64,000 nt of DNA. It comes from WLMZ01 sp037139095. Lineage in GTDB: Bacteria > Actinomycetota > Acidimicrobiia > Acidimicrobiales > Ilumatobacteraceae. Where the stretch lies: the NCBI GenBank assembly GCA_037139095.1, contig JBAXHD010000001.1:62001-126000 (forward strand), given 5' to 3'. Positions 1-9,336 of the stretch are shown here, one piece after another. How positions within the stretch are numbered: position 1 is the first letter of the stretch; every line of letters begins with the position of its first letter. The notes under the pieces are model-generated. The model did no database searches. It was not told the origin of the DNA and saw only the letters and a list, made by a program, of their open reading frames with translations. Position numbers and translations under genes: made by a program.

Positions 1-2393
1 TGAACATCGGCGATCACACTCGGATTTTTTAGTGTCTTCACTGGGTCGACCATTCGAACAATCGATGGGTTGGGAAAGGTGGCGTTTGCGTAGTCCCAGT
101 GCCTACGCACGATGGTCCACGCCAGCTCGCCGTGCCAGCGGTTGGCAATGCATCGGGCAAGAACGTAGGGCGCGTTCTGTGAGCGCACCTCGCTGCTCAA
201 TGCGAAGTTGCACGCGCGCTCAACGAGTTCGGCACTGTCGAACTCGGCCAGCGCGTACAAGTTGCGGAGTTGCTCTTGGGGTGTGGCGGCAGTGCGGAAG
301 CCATTGACGAAATTGTCGAAGTCGTCGGCATCGCCGATAGAGGCAACCACCACAGTCGACGCAGCGAGAAGTTCGGGATCGACGCTGGCGTGATCGGACG
401 CCAACAACACGCGGCAGCGTTGACGAGCATCGGCATCGGCGCCATAGACCGCCAACATCGTGACCAACAGGCCGCGCAGCTTTGAGCGGAGGTCGTCTTC
501 GTCGGCCATCGGCGTCCAGCTGAGATCATCGACTGCTGACGCCATCAATTGGCGCACACGAGCCTCGAACGGAGCGAGTGCGCTACCGTCGATGAGGCGA
601 TGCAAACGCCGAACTGAAGCCGCGATTGCCTGCCACACAGCCAACTCGCGCTCGGCCGTGAATCCTTCGAGGAACTCGAGCAGGCCGACAGCAGTGAGGC
701 GTCCGGCCACGAGCGATGCGCTGGCGTCGTCGACCAGGTTGTATCGCTCGACCGTATTGAGCGAAGCCAACGTGTGACTATCGAGACGCGAGCGAAGGTT
801 GTCGGCATACGAAACTCGGAAGAATCCGTGTCCGCCTGCATTGACCACGATGGCAGCGCTGGTGTCGTGTAGAGCGAGCCGCGCCTCGGCAGAGTCGAGC
901 AACACCATGTGCGTTGTGTCGCCGACACGCACGGCAACCGGGGTCACAAACAAGGTTGGGTCGGTCGATTCGGGGCTGAAGCTAAAACGCTGCTGACGCA
1001 ACACCAGATCGTTGCCGTCGAGTGACGCGCTCACCAACGGAAAGCCCGCCTGCCAGATCCAGCTGTCCATCAGCTGACGCACTGGTTCGTTGCCCCCGTC
1101 GGCGGTGGTGACCTGCTCGATGCTGTCCCAGAGGTCGCCCGTCTCGGTGCTGCCGTACGAGTGCGTGCGCAGGTATTGGTTCACGCCTTGCCGAAAGCGC
1201 TCTTCGCCGAGGTACTGCTGCAACATTCGCAGCAGTGCTCCACCCTTTTGATAGGTCAGCACGTCGAACATGCCGTCGCAGTCGGATGGTGCCCGCACTT
1301 CAAACTCGACCGTGCGGGTGCTGTCGAGCGAATCGACTTCGAACGCATCGGAACGCTCGAGGCTGAAGCTGGTCCAGCGTTTCCAATCGGGTCGGAACAC
1401 CTCGACTGCCATGACTTCCATGAACGTCGCGAAGGCTTCGTTGAGCCAGATGCCGTTCCACCAACGCATCGTCACGAGATCACCGAACCACATGTGGGCA
1501 AGCTCGTGACTCACCACGTCGGCCACCAATTGCTGTTCGTTTTGCGTGCTCGTCTGTGGGTCGAGCAAGAGCAGCGACTCGCGGTAGGTGATGCACCCGA
1601 GGTTCTCCATCGCTCCAGCGGCAAAGTCGGGCAGGGCGATCATGTCCACCTTCTTGCCGGGATACGCGATGCCGTAATAGCTCTGGAACCATTCGAGGGC
1701 AACAGCCCCGATGTCGAGCGCCAGCGCCGTGAGGTGCGCTTTGCCAGGCACGTGAACAACGCGCAGGGGAGTGCCAGCAACATCTACCGCTTCGGTGGCC
1801 TCAAGTTGGCCCACGATGACGGCAACTAAATACGTGCTCATCGGAATGGTGTTGTCGAACGTGACGGCCCATCGGCCGTTTGGCGTAGCGATGCGAGAAA
1901 TCTCGGGACCGTTTGAGATTGCCATCATCGTTGGGTCAACCACCAAAGTGATTCCGAAGGTGGCCTTGAACTCTGGTTCGTCGAAGCATGGAAACACGCG
2001 CCGACAATCAGTGGACTGCATCTGCGAGCACGCGATGACCTGCTGCGCGCCGTTGTCGTCGGTGTAGGTGCTGCGATAAAAACCGCGCAACTTGTCGTTG
2101 AGAATGCCGGTGAACTCAACATCGATCGTTGCGTTACCGGCCAAGAGATCAGCGGCGATAGTGAGGCGCTGCGTGTCTTCGTCGAGAGCGAACTCGGCTG
2201 GCTGTGAATTGACGAGAACGCTGAATACCTCGAGTTCGATGGCGTTGAGCACGATTCGTTCGACAGCCTCGGTGACGTTGACATCGATGCGCACGCTGCC
2301 AGCAAAGGACGCTTGATCAAGCTCTGGCTCGAGGGTGACGGCGTAGTGGCGGGGCAGAACGGTGAGCGGAAGGCGATATGGATCAAGGGTCAC
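1..2393 (-). CDS. pepN: Aminopeptidase N, M1 family (3' end outside window)
   Basis: Zinc metallo-aminopeptidase that removes N-terminal residues from peptides in the cytoplasm. The minus-strand frame is open from a GTG at 2393 to the window edge, so the C-terminal part is missing here. Near residue 295 it has HELAH followed by the second zinc-ligand region NEAF (bases about 1455-1508), the M1 HEXXH-x18-E site, and upstream the exopeptidase motif GAMEN (about 1600). The N-terminus VTLDPYRLPLTVLPRHY is typical of actinobacterial PepN, which supports the GTG start although no strong ribosome site is seen. It is transcribed divergently from the PfkB kinase gene. Family call is secure; only the start is uncertain. 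Confidence 0.93.
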   Translation of the reverse strand, partial: MTLDPYRLPLTVLPRHYAVTLEPELDQASFAGSVRIDVNVTEAVERIVLNAIELEVFSVLVNSQPAEFALDEDTQRLTIAADLLAGNATIDVEFTGILNDKLRGFYRSTYTDDNGAQQVIACSQMQSTDCRRVFPCFDEPEFKATFGITLVVDPTMMAISNGPEISRIATPNGRWAVTFDNTIPMSTYLVAVIVGQLEATEAVDVAGTPLRVVHVPGKAHLTALALDIGAVALEWFQSYYGIAYPGKKVDMIALPDFAAGAMENLGCITYRESLLLLDPQTSTQNEQQLVADVVSHELAHMWFGDLVTMRWWNGIWLNEAFATFMEVMAVEVFRPDWKRWTSFSLERSDAFEVDSLDSTRTVEFEVRAPSDCDGMFDVLTYQKGGALLRMLQQYLGEERFRQGVNQYLRTHSYGSTETGDLWDSIEQVTTADGGNEPVRQLMDSWIWQAGFPLVSASLDGNDLVLRQQRFSFSPESTDPTLFVTPVAVRVGDTTHMVLLDSAEARLALHDTSAAIVVNAGGHGFFRVSYADNLRSRLDSHTLASLNTVERYNLVDDASASLVAGRLTAVGLLEFLEGFTAERELAVWQAIAASVRRLHRLIDGSALAPFEARVRQLMASAVDDLSWTPMADEDDLRSKLRGLLVTMLAVYGADADARQRCRVLLASDHASVDPELLAASTVVVASIGDADDFDNFVNGFRTAATPQEQLRNLYALAEFDSAELVERACNFALSSEVRSQNAPYVLARCIANRWHGELAWTIVRRHWDYANATFPNPSIVRMVDPVKTLKNPSVIADV

Positions 2394-2451
2394 GGCAGCG
2401 AGGCTACTTGTAGCGGTAATGGGGTACTCGCAGCCGCTAGCGTCAAAGGCC

Positions 2452-3444
2452 GTGCCTAGCCCAGATCGAGTTCCCGCCCTCTACGACGTGGTTGGCATCG
2501 GCAACGCGCTCGTCGACGTCATCGCCCATGCCGACGATTCGTTCATTGGGCTCGAGTCCCTTGTAAAGGGATCGATGACCTTGATCGAAAGTGAACGAGC
2601 CGCCTCGCTCTATAAGGCCCTTGGCTCAGCTGTTGAGATGAGCGGTGGCTCCGCTGCTAACACCATGTGTGGCGTAGCCTCGTTCGGTGGCCGAGCCGCC
2701 TACATCGGCAAGGTAAGCAACGACGATCTTGGTCAAGTGTTCGGTCACGACCTTCGCGCCGTTGGAGTTGCTTTCCGGCCGGGCGCGCCCGCTGGCGACA
2801 TGCCCACCGGAAGCTGCATCATCGTGGTCACTCCCGATGCGCAGCGAACAATGAACACCCACCTCGGTGTGTCGTCGCTGCTGTGTCCTCCAGACATCGA
2901 TCTCGATACGGTTGCCGCCGGAGCGGTGCTCTACATGGAGGGCTATCTGTTCGACCGTCCCGAGGCCAAGGCCGCGTTCCGGCACGCCTCGCAGACAGCG
3001 CACGAGCACGGGCGCATGGTGTCGCTCACACTGAGCGATTCGTTTTGTGTCGACCGCCATCGCGATGACTTCCGTGCGCTTGTCAGCGACGAGGTCGACA
3101 TCTTGTTCGGCAACGAAGACGAGCTTCTGTCGCTCTACGAGGTCTCGTCATTCGACGACGCCGTGGCCGCCGTGCGCGCTGACTGTGCAATGGCCGCCAT
3201 CACGCGTGGTGCCGTCGGATCAGTGATCATCACGCGCGACGAAATCGTGGTCATCAATGCCGAGCCGGTTGATCAGGTGCTCGATACCACGGGTGCCGGT
3301 GACCTGTTTGCTTCTGGGTTTCTCTACGGCCTCACCAAGGGACTCGATCTTGCCGAGTGCGGCCGGCTTGGCTCAATCGCAGCCGCCGAAGTGATCTCTC
3401 ACGTCGGTCCAAGGCCGTTGGTCGAGCTGCGTAATCTTCTGTAA
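2452..3444 (+). CDS. PfkB-family carbohydrate/nucleoside kinase, adenosine kinase-like
   Basis: Predicted cytoplasmic kinase of the ribokinase/PfkB fold, about 330 residues. The N-terminal motif GIGNALVD and the C-terminal PfkB signature DTTGAGDLFASGF (anion hole and catalytic Asp) are intact. Sequences of this type are usually annotated as adenosine kinase or sugar kinase; the adenosine deaminase, uracil phosphoribosyltransferase and nucleoside transporter nearby favour a nucleoside substrate, which is inference. The start is ambiguous: GTG 2452 has AAAGG just upstream, and an in-frame ATG lies at 2419, only 25 bases from the divergent pepN start. Its TAA overlaps the ATG of the next gene by one base, so the two are translationally coupled. 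Confidence 0.85.
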   Translation: MPSPDRVPALYDVVGIGNALVDVIAHADDSFIGLESLVKGSMTLIESERAASLYKALGSAVEMSGGSAANTMCGVASFGGRAAYIGKVSNDDLGQVFGHDLRAVGVAFRPGAPAGDMPTGSCIIVVTPDAQRTMNTHLGVSSLLCPPDIDLDTVAAGAVLYMEGYLFDRPEAKAAFRHASQTAHEHGRMVSLTLSDSFCVDRHRDDFRALVSDEVDILFGNEDELLSLYEVSSFDDAVAAVRADCAMAAITRGAVGSVIITRDEIVVINAEPVDQVLDTTGAGDLFASGFLYGLTKGLDLAECGRLGSIAAAEVISHVGPRPLVELRNLL

Positions 3445-5033
3445 TGCTTGACCAACAGGTTCTTGCCCGGGCAATTGCCTGGCGCGATGCCGAACCCGAC
3501 GCAGACATTCGCGAGGAACTCGACGAACTCATCGCCGGGCCAAGTGATGCACTGGCCGCCCGCTTCGCCGATCGGCTGCAGTTTGGCACCGCTGGGTTGC
3601 GTGGTCCGGTCGGTGCTGGTCCACTTCGCATGAACCGTCTCGTGGTGCGCCAGGCCGCCGCTGGGCTGGCCCGCTATGTGCGAGACACGTGGCCCGATGC
3701 CGCTGAGCGAGGCATCATCATCGGGTTCGATGCACGGCGCAAGAGCAACGACTTCGCGCTCGACACTGCACGCGTGGTTGCGGCTGCGGGGGTCCGCGCG
3801 TTGCTTCTGCCGACGCCACTACCAACGCCAGTGCTCGCATGGAACATCACCGAGCTCAATGCGATTGCCGGCGTAGTCGTCACTGCGAGCCACAACCCGG
3901 CCATCGATAACGGCTACAAGGTCTACCTGGGCGACGGCGCGCAGATCGTGTCGCCTCACGACACTGCCATTGCCGCGTGCATCGATCTGTTCGATCCATG
4001 CACAGTCGAGCTGGCGGCTCTCGATCATCTGTTGATCGAGCGTCTCGATGGTGCGCCAGAGGCTCGCTACCTCGAAGCGATTCCGAGCGTTCGATTTCGT
4101 CCCGACATCGATGGCGTCGGCATCGCGTATACGGCGATGCACGGCGTCGGAGGCGCCACCCTGTTGAGCGCGTTCGAGCAGGCTGGGTTGCCGTTGCCCT
4201 ACGTGGTTACTGCGCAACAACAGCCCGACCCTGCATTTCCAACCGTCGCATTTCCGAATCCAGAAGAGCCCGGTGCGATGGACCTGCTGCTCGAGCGAGC
4301 GCGTGAGTCTCACGTAGCGCTGGCGCTTGCGAACGACCCCGACGCCGATCGGCTCGGCGCGGCAATCCCCACACCCGATGGCGGCTGGCGTCGTCTCACT
4401 GGCGACGAACTCGGTTGGCTGCTCGGCGACCACATCCTTCGGCACACGTCGGGCGATGACCGGCTTGTGGTCACCACCTTGGTGTCGTCGTCATTGCTTG
4501 GCCGCATGGCGGCTGCGGCTGGGGTGCACTTCCGCGAGACGTACACCGGTTTCAAATGGATCGCGCGTGCGGCGCTCGATCACCCCGAACTTCGTTTCGT
4601 GTTTGGCTACGAGCAGGCGCTTGGCTACCTGGTCGGTCCGCGACCAATGGACAAAGACGGCATCAGCGCGGCGGTGATGATGGCCGAGGTTGCTGCATTG
4701 GCGGCTCACGAAGGTGTCACGTTGCAACAACGTCTCGATGCCTTGGCCGATCAGTTCGGACGTCATGTCACTGCCGAGCGGTCGCTGCGTATCGCCCCGA
4801 TACAGGCGGCACGCAATGTGGCCGCGTTGCGCGATCGGCCGCCAACCGAAGTGGCGGGGCGTCAGGTGACCAATGTCGAATGGTTCGGCGAAGCCGGCCT
4901 GTTGCGAATTTGGTTGCACGACATTCGGCTCCAGGTTCGCCCCAGCGGTACCGAACCAAAAGTGAAGCTCTACGGCGAAGCAATAGGCGCCGACCCAGAT
5001 CTGTATCTGGCAGCGCTTGCTCAGTTGCTCTGA
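3444..5033 (+). CDS. Phospho-sugar mutase (phosphoglucomutase/phosphomannomutase family)
   Basis: Alpha-D-phosphohexomutase of 529 residues, which interconverts sugar 1- and 6- (or 1- and 5-) phosphates through a phosphoserine. Seen: the phosphoserine loop TASHNP (about residue 149), the metal-binding NDPDADRLG, the sugar-binding GFKWI and FGYEQALGYL region followed by DKDGISAA, and the C-terminal phosphate-binding RPSGTEPKVKLY. Length and the central GYEQALG pattern match the PgmB/ManB-type mutases of Actinobacteria that may act as phosphopentomutase or phosphoglucomutase. The neighbouring nucleoside salvage genes make a role in (deoxy)ribose 1-phosphate use possible; the exact substrate cannot be read from the sequence. 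ATG overlaps the preceding stop. Confidence 0.9.
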   Translation: MLDQQVLARAIAWRDAEPDADIREELDELIAGPSDALAARFADRLQFGTAGLRGPVGAGPLRMNRLVVRQAAAGLARYVRDTWPDAAERGIIIGFDARRKSNDFALDTARVVAAAGVRALLLPTPLPTPVLAWNITELNAIAGVVVTASHNPAIDNGYKVYLGDGAQIVSPHDTAIAACIDLFDPCTVELAALDHLLIERLDGAPEARYLEAIPSVRFRPDIDGVGIAYTAMHGVGGATLLSAFEQAGLPLPYVVTAQQQPDPAFPTVAFPNPEEPGAMDLLLERARESHVALALANDPDADRLGAAIPTPDGGWRRLTGDELGWLLGDHILRHTSGDDRLVVTTLVSSSLLGRMAAAAGVHFRETYTGFKWIARAALDHPELRFVFGYEQALGYLVGPRPMDKDGISAAVMMAEVAALAAHEGVTLQQRLDALADQFGRHVTAERSLRIAPIQAARNVAALRDRPPTEVAGRQVTNVEWFGEAGLLRIWLHDIRLQVRPSGTEPKVKLYGEAIGADPDLYLAALAQLL

Positions 5034-5050
5034 CCAACAGCGCGTTGGTC
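5032..5050. terminator. Hairpin between convergent genes
   Basis: GACCAAC / GTTGGTC, a 7-bp perfect stem with a 5-base loop, begins at the stop codon of the mutase and faces the convergent end of upp. It probably ends transcription from both sides. There is no T-run, so the intrinsic strength is uncertain. Confidence 0.5.
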
Positions 5051-5064
5051 ACGCACCGAGGCGG

Positions 5065-5697
5065 TTAGGCGGCACCAAACTGGCGATCGCCAGCGTCGCC
5101 GAGGCCCGGCACGATGTAGGCGTTCTCGTTGAGACGCTCGTCGAGCGAAGCAGTGAAAATCTGGGCATCGATACCGGCGGCTTCTAGCGCTGCGATGCCT
5201 TCGGGAGCGGCGAGTGCGCACACAACGATGATTGGCGTGTTCGCTCCGCGATCGGTGAGCAGCGAGCACGCGAGCGCCAATGATCCGCCCGTGGCGAGCA
5301 TGGGGTCGATGACGATGCAGGTGCGTCCCTTGAGTGACTCGGGAAGCTTGTTCACATACGGCTTGGGCTCAAAGGTTTCTTCGTCGCGTGAGATACCCAC
5401 GAATCCGATGTCAGCCCCTGGCATCAAGTTTTGCGCTGCATGTAAGAAACCCAAGCCGGCTCGAAGGATGGGCACGATCACGGGCTGAGTCTTGAGAACA
5501 CGGCCCATGGTGACCGTCACTGGTGTCTTGACCGACACGACCACTGTCTCAAGTGAAACCGTGGCCTCGGCGAGAAGCAGCGTGCCGATGCGCTCGAGCT
5601 CTTGGCGAAACAAGGTGTTTGGCGTTGTTTCGTCGCGAATGCGCGTGAGCGCAGCGGCGATGAGCGGATGGTCGACAACGGTTACTTTCACGGGCAT
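5065..5697 (-). CDS. upp: Uracil phosphoribosyltransferase
   Basis: Makes UMP from uracil and PRPP for pyrimidine salvage. The 210-residue product has the standard UPRT length. It shows the PRPP-binding loop DPMLATGGSL (about residue 130), the N-terminal FRQELERIG segment, VPILRAGLG, and the C-terminal YIVPGLGDAGDR uracil-binding region. The start is set at the ATG of MPVKVTVVDHP, which matches the family N-terminus; the frame runs further upstream but into the end of the deaminase gene. The gap to that gene is only 4 bases, so phyH-add-upp form one operon. Confidence 0.96.
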   Translation of the reverse strand: MPVKVTVVDHPLIAAALTRIRDETTPNTLFRQELERIGTLLLAEATVSLETVVVSVKTPVTVTMGRVLKTQPVIVPILRAGLGFLHAAQNLMPGADIGFVGISRDEETFEPKPYVNKLPESLKGRTCIVIDPMLATGGSLALACSLLTDRGANTPIIVVCALAAPEGIAALEAAGIDAQIFTASLDERLNENAYIVPGLGDAGDRQFGAA

Positions 5698-5701
5698 TGG
5701 A

Positions 5702-6778
5702 TCATCTTTGCATGGACGAGCCTGAACGCAATGATGCGTAGCCGGGCTTGATTTGTTCGTTGATGATTTTGAGGCGCTCGGGGAATGGAGCGAACGCGCT
5801 CTTGAGCGCATTGATCGTGACCCACTCGAAGTCGTCGAGCCCCCAGCCAAAAGCGTCGGCCAACTGGGTCATCTCTTTCGACATCGAGGTGTCGCTCATC
5901 AGACGGTTATCGGTGTTGAGCGTGACGCGAAAGCGAAGTCGACGCAGCATGCCAATGGGATGGTCGGCGATCGAGGCGCAGATGCCCGTGCCTACATTCG
6001 AGGTGGGGCACAGCTCGAGTGGGATACGGCGGTCGCGCACATATGTGGCGAGGCGCCCAAGGACTTCGTTGCCTTCGGGTCCGGTGATGTCGTCGACGAT
6101 GCGAACGCCATGGCCAAGTCGCTCGGCTCCGCACCACTGAACGGCTTCCCAGATCGAGGGCAAACCGAACGCTTCGCCAGCATGGATAGTGGAGTGAAAG
6201 TTTTCGCGCTGCACGTACTGAAACGCGTCGAGGTGGCGGGTGGGCGGGTAGCCCGCTTCGGCTCCGGCAATGTCGAAACCCACCACGCCGTTATCGCGCC
6301 AGCGCACCGCTAGCTCGGCGATCTCTAGCGAGCGTGCAGCAGTTCGCATCGCGCAGCAGATGAGATAGATGGTGAGGTCGGTGCCAACAGATCCGCGGGT
6401 AAAACCATCGAGCACGGCGGCTACCACTTCGTCGAGCGTGAGGCCGGCCTCGGTATTCAGTTCTGGGGCGAAGCGAACTTCGGCGTACACAACGCCGTCG
6501 GCTGCGAGATCGACCGCACACTCGTAGGCCACGCGCTCGATGGCGTCGCGGTGTTGCATGACGCCGACGGTGTGAGCGAAGGTCTCGAGGTACAGCACGA
6601 GGTCGTTGCGTTTTGCGCCTCTGTTGAACCAAGACCCGAGTTCGACGACGTCGTGTGTTGGCAGTTTGCGATAGCCGTATTCGTCGGCGAGTTCGATGAC
6701 CGTTGCGGCACGAAGCCCGCCATCAAGGTGATCGTGCAGCAGCGCTTTGGGTGCCCGCGCTATCAGTTCGTTGATCAC
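5702..6778 (-). CDS. add: Adenosine deaminase
   Basis: Zinc-dependent hydrolase converting adenosine to inosine, 358 residues. Seen in order: HDHLDGG (metal ligands and substrate site), HAGEAFG (zinc His and catalytic Glu), RLGHGVRI (catalytic His), LELCPTSNV, and LNTDNRLMSDTSMSKE (the family Asp of SxNTDDP is present as TDN). The second D of the usual TDDP is Asn, a common variant. The GTG start overlaps the stop of the preceding dioxygenase gene in a GTGA, and upp starts 4 bases after its end. The operon context with upp and the BMP-type transporter supports nucleoside salvage. Confidence 0.94.
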   Translation of the reverse strand: MINELIARAPKALLHDHLDGGLRAATVIELADEYGYRKLPTHDVVELGSWFNRGAKRNDLVLYLETFAHTVGVMQHRDAIERVAYECAVDLAADGVVYAEVRFAPELNTEAGLTLDEVVAAVLDGFTRGSVGTDLTIYLICCAMRTAARSLEIAELAVRWRDNGVVGFDIAGAEAGYPPTRHLDAFQYVQRENFHSTIHAGEAFGLPSIWEAVQWCGAERLGHGVRIVDDITGPEGNEVLGRLATYVRDRRIPLELCPTSNVGTGICASIADHPIGMLRRLRFRVTLNTDNRLMSDTSMSKEMTQLADAFGWGLDDFEWVTINALKSAFAPFPERLKIINEQIKPGYASLRSGSSMQR

Positions 6779-7656
6779 GCTGCCGACCGATCGGAACGGT
6801 CGAGGCGTCGCAATGCAAAGTCGGATGTGCGTTGCAGCCAGTTCCATGCCGGGTAATCGGCTGACTGCGAAATGCAGTGCAGCGAATAGGCATGACGGCT
6901 TTGGGCGGATCGATTGACGTCGCTCCAGTGAGGCAACAAACCGTGCAGCACCACCAAGGTTCCGGCGGAGACCTCGAGCGGCACCAGTTCTGAGGGCTCG
7001 GGCAGAGGAGCGGGGTCAAGAACGTCGAAGATGACCCCATCGTCGTTGCTTGATCCGGCGCGCTTGAATTTCTTGCGCAGCGAGGTGACATGGCCGCCGG
7101 GCGCCGCCCACAGGCAACCGTTTTGCAAGGTGGCGTCTTCGATAGCGAACCAGAACCCGGTGACGGTCATCGGCTCGGTGTACAAAAAGGTGGCGTCCTG
7201 GTGACAGCTCACTTCGCCACCGATGTGCGGCTGCTTGAAGATGTACATGCTTTGCAACGCGAGGGCATCGGCTAACCCAATGTCTTTGGACACACCAGCG
7301 AGGTCGGGCGAGTAGCTGAACTTCTCGAACACCGGATCGAGGTCGTGCATCGCATGGCCGATCTTGTTGATCGACAGTGACTTGTCTTGACGCAAGCGTC
7401 CCTGGGTATCGAAAGCCTCTGCCTCGAAGAAGCACCACGTTCCGTTGGCCGATTCGAGAAACTCTGCGTTGTCCTGACGGTCTTGGTCGTTGGTGGTGAA
7501 CACCGAGCGATGATCGCTTGGGGTGAACTCGTCGACCATTTCGACGGCGCGCTGACGAAGGTCGGCGCAGGCGTGGCTGTCGACAAAGTCGGGCACCACC
7601 AAAAATCCGTCGCGGTGGTAACTGCTGATCTGTGCATCGGAGAGAACACTTGGCAT
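6775..7656 (-). CDS. Phytanoyl-CoA dioxygenase (PhyH) family protein
   Basis: Predicted Fe(II)/2-oxoglutarate-dependent oxygenase, 293 residues. The HxD of the iron triad is in SCHQDATF (about residue 170) and the distal His in LHGLLPHWSDVNRS (about residue 250), followed by Arg for 2-oxoglutarate. The N-terminus MPSVLSDAQISSYHRDGFLVV is the usual PhyH opening, which sets the start at 7656 although the frame is open for another 136 codons upstream. The substrate is unknown. It is the first gene of an operon with adenosine deaminase and uracil phosphoribosyltransferase, coupled by a GTGA overlap, which is an unusual partnership and may hint at a nucleoside-related or simply co-expressed role. 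Confidence 0.85.
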   Translation of the reverse strand: MPSVLSDAQISSYHRDGFLVVPDFVDSHACADLRQRAVEMVDEFTPSDHRSVFTTNDQDRQDNAEFLESANGTWCFFEAEAFDTQGRLRQDKSLSINKIGHAMHDLDPVFEKFSYSPDLAGVSKDIGLADALALQSMYIFKQPHIGGEVSCHQDATFLYTEPMTVTGFWFAIEDATLQNGCLWAAPGGHVTSLRKKFKRAGSSNDDGVIFDVLDPAPLPEPSELVPLEVSAGTLVVLHGLLPHWSDVNRSAQSRHAYSLHCISQSADYPAWNWLQRTSDFALRRLDRSDRSAA

Positions 7657-7680
7657 GACGCAACCGTAGTCTTTCTTTCC

Positions 7681-8094
7681 ATGGACCTCACCGTGCCCGA
7701 GTCGCCCGCAGAACCAAACCAACTCACGGTGCTTGGTAGCACGGTGCGACACGCCATCGATCATGTCGAGACCTTTCCCGCTCCAGCCAACGTGACAGTG
7801 GTGCGTTTCACCACCGACGAGTTGGCCAGCGTGTGCCCGGTCACCCAGCAGCCTGATCTGTCGCATTTGGTCATCGAGTACTCGCCCGATCAGTCGTGCA
7901 TCGAAAGCAAGAGCCTCAAGCTGTATCTCTGGAGCTTCCGTGACCGACCCGTTTTCGCCGAGGCACTCGCAGCCGAGATTGCTGGCGAGATCATGGCCAC
8001 GGCGAAGCCTCATCAGGTGACGGCCACGATCACTCAACGACCCCGCGGCGGCATCGAAGTGCAAGCGGTGAGTCGGCTACAGCGCTCACTCTGA
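7681..8094 (+). CDS. queF: NADPH-dependent preQ0 reductase (7-cyano-7-deazaguanine reductase)
   Basis: Reduces the nitrile of preQ0 to the amine preQ1 in queuosine biosynthesis. The 137-residue product is of the short, unimodular QueF type. It contains the catalytic Cys in SVCPVTQQPD, the nearby Asp, and the family segment IEYSPDQSCIESKSLKLYL with the substrate-binding Glu. The ATG at 7681 fits the family N-terminus; the frame extends upstream antisense to phyH. Other queuosine genes (queC, queD, queE) are not in the window, so the source of preQ0 is not visible here. Confidence 0.95.
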   Translation: MDLTVPESPAEPNQLTVLGSTVRHAIDHVETFPAPANVTVVRFTTDELASVCPVTQQPDLSHLVIEYSPDQSCIESKSLKLYLWSFRDRPVFAEALAAEIAGEIMATAKPHQVTATITQRPRGGIEVQAVSRLQRSL

Positions 8095-8138
8095 CGCAAT
8101 CGCGTGACTTCGGTCGCAGCACTGAGCCGCTAGCGAAC

Positions 8139-8165
8139 CCGTATGGTCGTATGCCGGTCATACGG
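8139..8165. promoter_or_regulatory. Inverted repeat upstream of the nucleoside-binding lipoprotein gene
   Basis: CCGTATG (8139-8145) pairs with CATACGG (8159-8165), and a third CGTATG half-site lies at 8148-8153, only 5 bases from CATACG. A possible -10 hexamer TATCAT follows at 8167-8172. The layout suits a repressor operator over the promoter of the transporter genes. No regulator gene is adjacent. Confidence 0.4.
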
Positions 8166-8223
8166 CTATCATTTCTTCGACTCGGACATCACCGATGTCG
8201 ACACTCATACCAAAAGGGGAGAA

Positions 8224-9315
8224 ATGCGGAAGAGCACACGTTTGCTTAGCGCGCTCACGATCACCACGGTTCTTGGCCTCGTCGCCACGGCCTGCGGAAG
8301 TGACAGCACCACCAAGCCAGCTACGGCTGACACCACCGGCGCCAGCGTGGTTGCCGACACCACACCAACGACAGGCGGCGGAACCTCCGGCGCCAAGATG
8401 TCCATCTTGTTCGACCTGAAGGGTCGCGGCGACAAGTCGTTCAACGACTCAGCAGCTGTGGGCCTTGACAAGGGCAAAGCCGAGTTTGGCTTCGACGTGA
8501 CCGAAGAAGTCCGTCAGGGTTCCGACGAAGCACAGCTCTTGAAGAAGTCCGCCGACGGCGGCGCAAAGTTGATTCTCGGCGTTGGCTTTGCCTGGGGCGA
8601 AGCAATGGGTGCATCAGCAAAAGAGAACCCAACCATCAACTACGCAATCGTTGACTCAACTGTCGACGCGCCAAACGTTGCTGGCCTCGTGTTCAAGGCC
8701 AACGAGGGCTCGTTCCTCGTGGGTGCAGCCGCTGCTCTCAAGTCGAAGACCGGTTCCATCGGCTTCATCGGTGGCGTCGACATTCCGTTGATCCAGGACT
8801 TCTACGCTGGCTACGAAGCCGGCGCCAAGGCTGTGAACCCCAACATCAAGATCGATGCCAAGTACATCTCGCCAGCAGGCGACTTCAGCGGCTTCAACGA
8901 CGATGCGAAGGCTCGCACCATCGCACTCAAGCAGTACGCAGATGGCGCCGACGTCATCTTCCATGCCGCTGGTTCAGCTGGCAACGGCTTGTTCGGTGCA
9001 GCAAAAGAAGTGAACGCTTCGGGCAACAAGGTCTGGGCCATCGGTGTTGACTCCGACCAGGCGCTGACCGTAGCGGCCGACCTCGCCCCGTTCATCTTGA
9101 CCTCGATGATTAAGCACGTCGACGTCGCTGTGTACGAGACCATGAAGGCCGTTAACGACGGCACCTTCAAGGGTGGCGTTCGCGTGTTCAGCGTGAAGGA
9201 CGGCGGCCTCGACTATGCAACCACTGGTGGCAATGTCGACGACATCAAGGCCAAGCTCGACGACTTCAAGGCCAAGATCGCCTCTGGCGAGATCACGGTT
9301 CCTTCAGTTTCCTGA
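8224..9315 (+). CDS. BMP-family ABC transporter substrate-binding lipoprotein (nucleoside-binding)
   Basis: Surface lipoprotein that captures the substrate for the ABC transporter encoded downstream. The 363-residue product has a signal peptide ending in the lipobox LVATAC, then a Ser/Thr/Ala-rich linker and a BMP (PnrA/BmpA) domain with the typical DLKGRGDKSFNDSA opening and the GSIGFIGG and VIFHAAGSAGNG segments. Members of this family bind purine nucleosides. GGGGAG lies 4-8 bases before the ATG. An intrinsic terminator follows the gene (9359-9393), which would give more binding protein than membrane components. Confidence 0.92.
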   Translation: MRKSTRLLSALTITTVLGLVATACGSDSTTKPATADTTGASVVADTTPTTGGGTSGAKMSILFDLKGRGDKSFNDSAAVGLDKGKAEFGFDVTEEVRQGSDEAQLLKKSADGGAKLILGVGFAWGEAMGASAKENPTINYAIVDSTVDAPNVAGLVFKANEGSFLVGAAAALKSKTGSIGFIGGVDIPLIQDFYAGYEAGAKAVNPNIKIDAKYISPAGDFSGFNDDAKARTIALKQYADGADVIFHAAGSAGNGLFGAAKEVNASGNKVWAIGVDSDQALTVAADLAPFILTSMIKHVDVAVYETMKAVNDGTFKGGVRVFSVKDGGLDYATTGGNVDDIKAKLDDFKAKIASGEITVPSVS

Positions 9316-9336
9316 GCAATCGGCTAAGTTCACGGC

